Assembly: GCA_037178855.1 (NCBI GenBank)
Contig: JASJZC010000001.1
Coordinates: forward strand, 7,998,001-8,062,000
DNA length: 64,000 nt
Origin: Oscheius sp. JU75
Taxonomy: Eukaryota; Nematoda; Chromadorea; Rhabditida; Rhabditidae
Direction: 5' to 3'
Shown here: piece by piece, positions 22,540 to 32,006 of the stretch
Layout of the letters: every line of letters starts with the position of its first letter
Position numbering within the stretch: position 1 is the first letter of the stretch
Program-made: the position numbers and the translations under genes
Notes under the pieces: model-generated
Told to the model about the DNA's origin: nothing
The model's database searches: none
Seen by the model: the letters and a program-made list of their open reading frames with translations, nothing else

Positions 22540-23858
22540 CTAGCCTCTTCTTTTTCTCCTCATGCGGCCTCTTCCAGCGCCTGCTCGTCGTCCTCCACGA
22601 CCACCTGAAAAAAGAATTAGCAGGGATAATGGTTCGAATCGTGCGTTTAAAAACGGGATCATTTCATGGGAAAAGTGCGAAAGAGCTGCTGGCACTTACG
22701 TCCAGCGTTAGGATCTTCTCGAAACGTTGCTTTGACAAATTCGGCCTGAAGCCAACAATTTCCGTTGTGAAAGCACAATTACCTGAATTATTCCGGAGTG
22801 AATGGCAAATAGGACGGACAGGGTGATGGCTCCCAGCCCGAAGAGAATCGTATCTCTGAGAGGCAAGTCCTCTTGTGGCTGCTCGGCCTCTGGATTCTTG
22901 GCAACTTCCTTAGCTTTTTCTGCCTTCTGAAGACGTTGCTTCCAGATCTTCGAGTCTTGTCGCTGTTTCCGCAGTTGATCCTCTGTCAGTGGCAGATAGA
23001 TCGAGATTATCGACTCGACGAATCGAACCTAAACTTGGGAACTATGGGAACTTGAAGGGAACTGACCAAATTGGGGCAGCAGCCGATGTGCAACTGGAGA
23101 CGGTCATTTGGGAAGGGGAGACGAAGGAGAGGGGCCAAATAGCCAAAGACGAGGGCATCGAGGGAGCTCGGCTTGTTTCCACACATGTATTTGTTGTCTC
23201 CGAGCTTCGCAGAGAGCATGTTGATCGCCTGCAGGGCATTAGCCATGATCTTGGTCAGAGATTCGCTTTGAAGGTAGCGCATCGCCTTCTTCCGTCGTCT
23301 TTCCAGGTAGTACATGTTGTAGGGGAAGGATAGCTGACACGAATACCAGTACTGCGTCACCGTATTGTAGTTGAGATCGTCTGCCCACATCGTGTGTAGC
23401 TGAAAATCGCTTTTTATAGGGCTCCAAACAGATCTCGACCACTGCCGGGTAGAGATTCTGACTGAGGTAGGCAGCAAACGCGTCAATTTTCGACTTTTCC
23501 GCAGCTGTCAAGTCGCCGTCAATGATGACATCCTGACCGCTCTTTCTCAACACATCGACGAACCTGAATTTCCGAAATATGAGACATAAAAAGGCAGCAA
23601 ACTTGTCAAAGTCGGTAATCGAGAAGTCACTTTTACTCCGGTCAACAAGCTGAGGGTATTCGCCCGTCGGAGAATTCCACGGCGTCGTAGATGGCACGAT
23701 TGAGATGGGACTGGCACACATCTTGGCACAGGCCTACAAATTATGGGCTTTTTTAAATGCAAATTGAGAAAACGAACCAAAAACTGCAAACAATGCGGAT
23801 CAATGGAAGGAATTCCAAAGTCCGAGGGCCAGACTTTTAGCACAAGGTGGTCAGACAT
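22540..23858 (-). CDS. mtx-1: metaxin-1, 7 exons, with an Arg/Gly-rich tail
   Basis: Predicted 341 aa. Exons 23858-23778, 23733-23603, 23563-23440, 23399-23067, 23028-22783, 22745-22700, 22604-22540. The N-terminal thioredoxin/GST-N fold is typical of metaxin 1 ([31 protein letters not shown]). The GST-C half has [35 protein letters not shown] and [18 protein letters not shown]. The linker [18 protein letters not shown] leads to a C-terminal hydrophobic anchor at about 283-303 ([20 protein letters not shown]). Metaxin 1 sits in the mitochondrial outer membrane, works with SAM50 and metaxin 2 in beta-barrel insertion, and in worms links mitochondria to motor complexes. Odd: two small exons add about 36 residues after the anchor, ending in an RGG-type tail ([16 protein letters not shown]). 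ATG 23858 directly follows an acceptor TTCCAG and lies 205 nt from the vps-15 stop. Confidence 0.9.
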
Positions 23859-23865
23859 CTGGAAG
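23859..23865 (-). promoter_or_regulatory. candidate trans-splice acceptor of mtx-1
   Basis: CTTCCAG on the minus strand immediately before the ATG at 23858. With the upstream vps-15 poly(A) signal at 23953-23958 the geometry is that of a downstream operon gene. Confidence 0.45.
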
Positions 23866-23952
23866 CTTCTTTCTGCACTATCCAATCGCAGAAAATAAGG
23901 TATAAATGGTGACAATCCAAGACCTCCAGTACTATTACGACAATTTTTATGG

Positions 23953-23958
23953 TTTATT
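23953..23958 (-). promoter_or_regulatory. polyadenylation signal of vps-15
   Basis: AATAAA on the minus strand, 106 nt after the vps-15 stop and 95 nt before the mtx-1 ATG. Confidence 0.55.
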
Positions 23959-24063
23959 CGTGAAAATCTATGTACAACTCGTAAAAATGGCAAAAAATAC
24001 AAAGTAAGTGAGGACTAGAGGGAGATTACAATTTCACAGGCACTTTGAATACTCGTAAATGCA

Positions 24064-27000
24064 TTATTTCCAGATTTTGATGACGCCTTCGGCCGAGGCG
24101 CTGGCCAGAAGATCCCGATTCAGGCAGGCAATGTCCGTTATCGAGGTCCTATGGCATGTGGAACCCTGAATTGTGAAAACTTTAATGGGAATAGAGAAAA
24201 CAAGCCTTGACATCGGCTGACACGGAAGACGGACTAATTTCGTCGGCCGAGGCAACCGATCTGTACTCTCGAATGACTGGCATCTCTTCGCCATCCTTCA
24301 CTATCACGTCCTGGTAGCCGACTTTTTGATTACCTATGCCACTTTTATGTAAGGATTAAAGATGCAAACTGACCGTGAAACTTTCGATTTCCACTCAGAT
24401 ACTCGGAAAGATGTGGCTTCTTAAGGTTCCATTTGCGCAGAGCGCCTTGGGAGTCACCTGTGAACACTTCCCCCGTATCCTGGTTCACACATAAGGCGCC
24501 GGTTACGAGAGCCTGGATTAGAGATATTATTGTTAGGGAAAATGAATTCTTACGTCCGAAAGATCGCCTCGTTCGCTCTTGTAAGTCAAAGGGGTGTGAA
24601 GAGACGACCAGAGCACTCTCGACTTGTGTCCTCGAGCCACATCGTAAATTCCGACATCTCCCATGATGTTCGAGGAGGCAAAGAGTTGGGGATCGTTGTA
24701 CGGCGAGCAGGGATTGCTCCAGAGGCGCACAGGAACTCCGCTGTCCTTCTTGGCCAACCAGAAATTTACTTCTTGCTGATACCTATTGGTTTTTAAGGTC
24801 AGAAAAATACTGAACAACTGACCTCAAATCCCAAAGAAGCATCTGACCGTTGGTTACGGCCATCACCATCCAGTTGGCTGTCCATGGATCTATGCACGAG
24901 GAAGCCACGAGTCCATGTCCGTTGTGGACGGTCCGGCTCCAAACCTCGTGTTTTCCCAACGGGCCGACTGTTCTTCCCACTCTGAAAAATACTTTAATAA
25001 AATTTTAACGCGTTTCTGTGTCTCAAGCCGTGTACGTTGCTTTTTTGAGCAGGAAAAGACATGGGATAGGTATCCAAGGCGAGAAATTGGCAGCTATCCA
25101 AGAACAAGAAAGGGGATCGATTCCCGTGAAGGAGCAACTTTTCAAACAGGTCATTTAGGGTAGGAACAGGGGTCCAAGGTAAGGGGTTTACAGGTTCACA
25201 GGATCCATAGCTTCCGAAGTAGTGATAGCCTTGCGGTATTAAAAGCAACTAACCGTCGATCGAGACAGTAAATCGTCCCGTGGTGTGATCTGACGAAGGC
25301 GATGTTGTTGTCCGTGTGAACTTCCTCTATTGGCCCGTCTTCTTTAGGCAATTGTATCTATATTTTTTGTATATCCCCAGTATGAACTCGAACCTTCGAA
25401 ACGATCTTTTCGTTGGGAGCCGACAGATCCATTATGACGAGCTCTCCTCTAATAGTGGCAGCTGCGAAATACTGTCCCTTGTTCATCCAGCCACCTGCTC
25501 GAAGTGGAACTCCTAAACTTTGTCTTTTTTTCCCCCAAAACCATGAAAACTCACGATGTTTCTCGTCATGTCCCGGATAAAAGGTGAAATCGCTACGAAC
25601 TGCTCCCAAACATTCGCCAATCAGAGCTCGTTCATTCCACACCTTAATACTGCCGTCCACGGAGACCGTAACGACTCGTAGATGCTCCGGCGATGTTGCA
25701 ATTCTTAAAATTATGCATGTGAGCAGGAAACATGATCTTTCTACTTGACAACTTTGTCGGTGTGCTCGTGAAGATGGGTTAGGATGATGCCATGGACTTT
25801 GGACGTGGTCGAGGGTCGAATCTCCGTGAATCCGACGAGTTCCGGGTGGGCTCCCTTGCCCTTTAGATAGAGACTCTCTTTGTGAGAGAGAAGACGCTGA
25901 AGCTGGGAGCCGCAAGTTGATCGGGAAACTAAATTTTACAGCGTTTTTAGAACCAGATTTAGTTTACCATGATTGGTAGAGACTGGTCTCTCGGTAATTG
26001 GCGAGTCCGCCGGCTTCGAGAACATTTCGTTCCATTCCTGATTATTGAGCGAGGAGCCGGTATCAATACTCGATGTTGGGAGCTGAAGGAAGAGGATCAT
26101 TATACTGAAAAGTAGGTTCAAACTCACAGTTCTACGACCATATTCATGATCGTTTCTTCTGACAAAGGGATGGACACTCAGGTCTATTTTGCCCTTGCGC
26201 ATCGTCAGCTCCGATTCCATGCCGGCCGACTTCCGGAATTCGGCCATTTTTATGAAATGGTTCCCGAATTTTAGGAGTTTCCACTTCAACTCGGCGTCCT
26301 CCTCCCCAATCTTGCCTATCCGTCTGAACCAGGGCTCGGTTATATGCACGGGGCCGCCATCTTTGACTGCTTTTTCTGAAAGTTCAGGTCGAAAGAGGAA
26401 TTAAAGAAAAACAAACGCAATCTGTCCACAAAGTGCTTCATGTGTTCGTCGTTCAGGTCGTTCATCAGGTGCTTCCAGAGACTTCTGGGTATCGGTTCTT
26501 TAAGATTTCGCAAAATTACTATCTTAAAATATGATCTTTTTTCGCAATAAAGTAAATATACCTTACTGTTGAGCCTCAGCATTGGCATTTTTAAATAGCC
26601 GGCAGTTTCGACCAACAACTTGCTGTGCACGTCTGCCAGCGACCATTTGGAGTCGAGGAGGACGAGAATATTGATGACGCATACCCGGATCCACTTGTTG
26701 GGATGGGCTAGGAACGGGGCGACGTCTTTGAGCAGTTCCGATACGGCATGTCGGTCCAGAAGATCCGTGGCTATTAGACTGTGGATACAGTGGAGCACAT
26801 GCACGACAACGAGTTCTTCAAAATCGTGCAGGCCCTGAGTTTTGTACTTAGACAGCTGTAACAAAGAAATTACCTGCTGGAGCAGTGAGCGGATATCCAC
26901 CGTTCTTTTCTGGACACAGATCGGAAGCGCATCGAAGACGGCGGTTCTGAGTCTCCAGTCGACTTTCGAATTGAGGAAGGTTATCATGTGACGAATTAAG

Positions 27001-29411
27001 ATATTGTTGTCGTCCTTGTCTAAAACTGTACTTGATGAGCAGTGTCCGCCAAGCCTGATGTACTGCTAAGGCGCGCTATTTTGGTCAGATTGACGCGGGA
27101 TCCCGCACGGCTGGTTTTCTCGTAATTTTGCTAGGAGCTCCTGATGTACTTATAAAAAAAAGGTGAAACTGACTTTCGATTGAGCTGAAGAACTTGAATA
27201 GGGCGGCGAGAGACGGAATGTTGATCAGACAGTGTCGAGTTATGTTTTCGCTAGTCGTCAGCGTCGTGAATAGATCCGCGATTGCTTTACCCAACGCGTC
27301 CATTTCTTCTTTCCTGTTTCTTACTTCTAAAGAGCTATTTTTCTAAACAGGAATTAAATTGATACTCACGGTCAAGATTCTCTGCTCCGGAGCACTCGTC
27401 ATCCTGATTGGAACGCAGTCCCCAGCCGGCAGTGTGAAATCTATGAGCACATTGGGCTATGTAGCCGAGATTGGCTGCCAGGGTCTGTACGACAAATGCG
27501 GGCGGGTTCTTCTTTTCGAGCATATCCATCTGAACATGCTGAATGAGCCGAGAAATTAGAAAAGTCTTACGAATTCAGGAAGAAGATAGTCCATGAAGAT
27601 CAGTGACTGCTCGACGTTTGTCGGCTCCAATGGCTTGATCAAGTCGACAATCGCGTGGATGGCATAAACACGAACTGTTACGTGTTGATCGGACAGCATG
27701 AAAACCTAAGAATTTTGATGAGAAACTCAGAAGAAACCTACAAAATAAGGCAGAATTCGTTCCAAGGCGATTGTGCAGTCGCACAAATACGAAAGTTTGA
27801 CCAAGAGCCGCAAAGCATCCTGCAATTTTTACTGTAGACGATTATAGAGAGAAAAAACAAACCACTTTAGCCTGCGCTCCTTTCAGGCTGCGAATATTTG
27901 ACGTTATTAGGGAGATTACGAGCACAGCAAACTGTCTTGAATCTTCCGTCTCTTTCAAACGGTCGAATACTGTCTGTTCGTCCGAAATTAGCCTGACACT
28001 ACGTTTTGACAGAAGGGAAAGAGCACAAACTTGGCAATGATGTAGTCAGAGTCGTGGGAGGCTGACCAGAACACGTTCGGCTCGTGTTCGTACTTCAAAT
28101 TGACATTTTCCTCGATGAACTCGATCGGACGAAGCCCTTCCACATACTTGTAGTACCATTCCAGCACCGGCGGAAAAGAAAATGCGTCTCCTTCGAGCTG
28201 CAAACAGGGTTTTTTCGAGGGCAAGAGCTGCCACTTACAGCACTTTTAGCAGAAAGTCGGAATGAGGGGTCCCGGTTCAGCAGAAGCTTCAATAGGGCTT
28301 GAAATCGAACTGGAACATCAGAGAGTAATCTGTAAAAAATAGCTTTAAATAGAAAGGTTTCTTACTTTTCTAGATGAGAAGCAGCATCAGCCGCACTCAT
28401 ATTCCGATAGTCGCAAAGCTGGCCGTACGAGAATGGGGCCTTTCCCTCACAGAGGATCTCATAGACGACACATCCAGCAGCAAACATATCCATTGCATGA
28501 GTTAGACCTCCTGAAATGAGATTATCTTGGCAAACAAACTGTGAACCAACCAAAAAGCCACGAATTTCCTTTTTCTTTGAAATAGTTCTCAAATTCGGCA
28601 GAGGACAGGAATCTTTCAGGAGCCAGATGACAGGTTTGACGGCGACTTGTGTCGAAAAAAAATGTGAAGTGAGAAGGATTGTCCTGAAAGCATTTTGCTC
28701 TGACAAAATTTAAAAAAAATCTCCTACATGTTGAATGAATGTCGGCTTGAACGAGGCAAAATCTGTGAGTTGGAGCCAATTTGCTGAAGAAAGGAGGACG
28801 TTTTGTGATTTTAGATCTCCGTGACGAATATCGGCTCTCTGGCATTGATCAAGCGCTTTGAAAAGCTGATAAATGTACCTGAAATTTAGGGGGTCACGTA
28901 AAATCAAACGTCTTTTACCAAATCCGCTCTTGCTCGTTTATGAATGGTCTCGTGCTGAGTCTGTCGAAGAGGGTATACTTCTGATACGAGCGCACAAGAA
29001 GAACACTGTCCTTTCCTTTGGTCTGAAAAAAGAATCAAAAAGAAGAATGAGTAATCACCAAAACGATCCGGACAGGTAGACAATTAGACTCTTTGCTCAA
29101 TATTTTTCCAGTTTGCAGAAGATTTTCTTGGAATTTCGCCAGATCGTCTTGCGATAAAGCTTCATCCTGAAATTAAGTAAGAGCAATTATAGAAAAGCAA
29201 ACCTGATTGATAAAAACTTTGTAAACTTTCAGATAGCCATTGTCTCCTCGAGCTTTGGCCACTTTCATGAAACGTGTGCTGCCAAGGCTGGAAATATAAT
29301 TATAATGTGTAGAAAAATGACGAACCTCTCTACATTTTCACAATTCTCACTCAGATACGCTTCTATTGAGCGTACTTCAGCTGGACTTGAGGCGGAAACT
29401 GTATTTCCCAT
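24064..29411 (-). CDS. vps-15: VPS15 / PIK3R4, regulatory subunit of class III PI3-kinase, 28 exons
   Basis: Predicted 1,309 aa (human 1,358). Exons 5' to 3': 29411-29326, 29287-29203, 29166-29059, 29022-28919, 28878-28728, 28683-28551, 28510-28366, 28329-28239, 28197-28031, 27992-27863, 27819-27742, 27705-27571, 27538-27370, 27326-27174, 27019-26874, 26834-26562, 26522-26417, 26375-26128, 26082-25968, 25928-25745, 25703-25555, 25512-25394, 25357-25254, 24981-24823, 24782-24554, 24512-24374, 24333-24212, 24165-24064. It starts MGNTVS, an N-myristoylation site. The kinase-like domain has the VPS15-type catalytic loop HGDLKSQN (H147-N154) and DFA instead of DFG (D167-A169), then TDFASFKPT, DTSRRQTCHLAPERF and AMDMFAAGCVVYEI. 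HEAT repeats fill about 270-820 (HMITFLNSKVDW, VAPFLAHPNKWIRV). A C-terminal WD40 propeller ends VIKIWK. It anchors and activates VPS34 with Beclin on endosomes and autophagosomes. The exon 14/15 and 27/28 junctions are the least certain. Confidence 0.9.
24982..25253 (-). other. vps-15 intron 23
   Basis: A 272-nt intron, long for this gene, splitting an Arg codon in the WD40 region. An 84-codon frame crosses it, but the flanking exons (IYCLDRR, VGRTVGPLGKHEVWSR) join well without it. Confidence 0.5.
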
Positions 29412-30360
29412 GAGTCAACAGTCTGGAAAAGTATTTTAAATGGGAAATAGAAGAAACAAAAACAGCTGAAGTGAGAAACAACGTTGAAAATGAGAAAATT
29501 TTATATGTTTATCAGCTCGTGCTAACTGAGGGCGCAGAAACTACCCGACCTTTAAAACACTTCAGTAGGTAGGTGTAAATATATGCAGAATTCGTTATCG
29601 GTAGGTATATATGAAGAGTATCAGAATTGGACTGGAATCCCGTTTGGACGAAGGCATTTGCAGCTATGGGAAAGTCCCTTGTAATTTATCAACATTTTGG
29701 TGACATTACGTAAAAAAGGGAATACTTTATTATAGAAAATTTCTCTGAAATTGATGAGATTTTCTGGATATGAAGAAAGACATCCTCATCAAGCACAGAT
29801 GGAGCGGGGGATACGATGAGACGAGGCCGGATAACTTGCTGCACCAGTCTCTGATGTTACGAACAGTAAGCAGACCCGTATCTCAGAAACTCGAGATGGT
29901 TTGGGTTGAGAAGAGATTCAGACGAAGTGATACAGAACGACATATAGATTTCCCCAGCTAGTAGTCTACCCCGAAGCCTAATTCGTTTCGCAGATAATTG
30001 GCAAACTTTTCCCATAACTTCTTTTACAAGCTGATGTCCCGTTGGAGCTCGTGGCAGGGAGATGATGTTCCAGTCAAGCTACCGTACTATCAGAGATGCA
30101 TCTTCCATTTGCAAAGAGTAATTGCTGTCACAAAGTATTTATGCTCACAAATTGTGATGAATAAACATTTTTAAAAGCGTTTTGTCTAGTGATCCTATAG
30201 TTTTGCTTTTGCAATTCTTTTAGTAAAAGTACCCGCCTGACCTTAAAAAAACTTCTAAATTGCTGTAGCATACCTACCCGGGGGTTTTGAAAGATGCGGA
30301 ATCCGCTGGTGCTGCTCCCGAAATCTCAAAACGCATAGGAGCCAGAATGCGTATGAATGG
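29412..30360. other. upstream region of vps-15
   Basis: AT-rich sequence with the presumed vps-15 promoter. No gene, RNA gene or clear repeat is recognised. Confidence 0.45.
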
Positions 30361-30812
30361 GGTTCAAAAAAATGGGAAGTTGGTTAAAAGGACTGAAAGT
30401 GGGTTCAAGTGTAAGAGAGTCTGTTCAAAGGATGGTGAGTTGAAGTGAGTTGAGAAATAGCAAGTGGGGTAGAAGAAAGGTAGGTGGGTTCAAAGGTTCG
30501 AAGTAGGATCAAACGATGAGAAATGGGTTAGCAGGATGGAAAGTGGCTTCAATAGTTAAGAGGGTGGGCTCTAGAAATACGAAGTGGGTTAAAAACGTCC
30601 GAAGGTTCAAAAACTAGGAAAAAGGTTAAAAAACTTGGAAGTGAATTCAAAGAGTAAGGAAATGGGCTCGATGAGTGGGAAGAGCGTTGAGAAAAGGGGA
30701 AACAGATTTAAAAGGTAAGAGAGTCTGTTTAAAGAATGGGAAGTGGACTCCATGAAATGGAAGAGGGTACAAAAAGTGAAAAAGAAGTGGTTTTTAAGAG
30801 TGGGAAAAAAAA
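30361..30812 (+). repeat. degenerate 20-nt minisatellite
   Basis: About 22 tandem units of about 20 nt (range roughly 17-24), approximate consensus GGTTCAAAANGATGGGAAGT on the plus strand; clear examples are at 30361, 30400, 30489 and 30740. It is purine-rich and heavily diverged. The unit length is not a multiple of three and no frame is maintained, so it is non-coding. Confidence 0.75.
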
Positions 30813-31328
30813 ATTGTTCGCACTCGCACCGGCCTTCCATTCCCTCGACCAATGTCCTTCGTGAGTCGCAATTTGTGACTAATGCTTATAACCTATCGGG
30901 GCATATTTACTTGAACAGGGAACAATACGTACTAATAGGTCTTATACCAGAGATAACAGGGGTTATGTGCTCTGTAGCTGAGCCGGTCAGAAGGTCACCT
31001 ACTCCGTTCGTTTCTTAACCGGTACCACTAAAAATATTTAGCAGGGGGTAGACCCCAGTCCCGCCCACGGAGGCTGAACATAGGGTTGACATTGCTTAGA
31101 GTTGCAGTCTAACGCTATCATATTGTTAGACGCCTCACCCCTTTACCCACTTCAAAGAACTTTGTGAAGAAACAATATGAACTTGTGTTATTGTTGTTTT
31201 GAGAGCAGTGACAGACTGGCTTTGTTTGTCCTCATAATCTGTGTAATAGACAGCAGTCCATATTAGAGGTATTGCAGATTATCCTTGCCAAATAGTTGCC
31301 TCCTTCAACACAGTTCTTCCGAGCAAAT
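30813..31328. other. intergenic region
   Basis: Unique-looking sequence between the minisatellite and the MITE-like element; no coding or RNA feature recognised. Confidence 0.4.
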
Positions 31329-31496
31329 TACAGTTAACTTTCGATATAGTAGATATCCAAATTCACCATATAGTAGACAAATTTGGCTTCAATAATCGAG
31401 TACAGTTAATTTTCCCTCTCGGTTTAGTAACTTCACCAAATAGTAGACTTTTTTGCTTGCAAAAACGCGTGTCTGCTATATCGAGAGTTGACTGTA
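31329..31496. mobile_element. MITE-like element with terminal inverted repeats
   Basis: The left end TACAGTTAACTTTCGATATA (31329-31348 and onward) and the right end (TCTGCTATATCGAGAGTTGA, 31472-31491, then CTGTA) are inverted repeats of about 25 nt with three mismatches. Inside, a direct partial duplication starts at about 31402 (ACAGTTAATTTTCCCTCTCG) and the word ATAGTAGAC recurs. The element is about 168 bp and has no coding capacity, consistent with a non-autonomous DNA transposon remnant. Target-site duplication is not obvious. Confidence 0.55.
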
Positions 31497-31821
31497 GTTC
31501 ATTCTCTTTTGGAAGTGATTTTGTCTGCTCAATTACGTTTTCTTCTACCAGATACACGACCCCTTGTCTAGCCGCCTGCCTATACCAACAAGTCGCCGGC
31601 TCGAGACAGCTAAGGTCAGTCTTTTATAAAAAAAAAATAAAAACAAGTTTGGCTGATGCTCCGTTAGGGCTGCTGATCTTAATCCTAAAATGCTCTAGTT
31701 AATTGCCCCGTTACTAAACGAACCGGTGGAAGTACCACCTGGATTGGATGGTTTCCAGCAGTTGGAATTTGTTCCGAAGGAGTACCTTGGATTTCGACGC
31801 AAAGAGAATAGAGAATAAGAA

Positions 31822-31854
31822 GTTAGAAAACATGTGCCACACATGTTTCCTAAC
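31822..31854. repeat. short hairpin downstream of anc-1
   Basis: GTTAGAAAACATGTG (31822-31836) and CACATGTTTCCTAAC (31840-31854) pair with one mismatch around a 3-nt loop, 150-190 nt past the anc-1 stop. It lies beyond the nearest poly(A) signal. Confidence 0.5.
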
Positions 31855-31941
31855 CACCTTTCATATGAATTAAATACCAGCACCTGTATTGAAATTTATT
31901 TAAAGATGTCTATCAAACAGTCGAGAGTTTATATCAACTAA

Positions 31942-31947
31942 TTTATT
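31942..31947 (-). promoter_or_regulatory. polyadenylation signal of anc-1
   Basis: AATAAA on the minus strand, 60 nt after the stop at 32007. Confidence 0.55.
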
Positions 31948-32006
31948 AAAGATCTTTTTTACAAATCAACAATTAATCGGAATGCATGGTTGGAATCACG
32001 TGGAAC

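Noticed and set aside
25005-25248. Extra vps-15 exon inside the 272-nt intron
   Set aside because: The open frame is not needed for the WD40 alignment, and the flanking exons join in phase without it.
27085-27173. vps-15 coding continuation read through 27173
   Set aside because: The frame is open but departs from the HEAT-repeat alignment. Splicing 27174 to 27019 gives FFSSIENKDDNNILIRHMITFL, which fits the family much better.
31725-31739. Small hairpin GGTGG-AAGTA-CCACC
   Set aside because: Five-base arms are expected by chance; it lies beyond the anc-1 polyadenylation signal.
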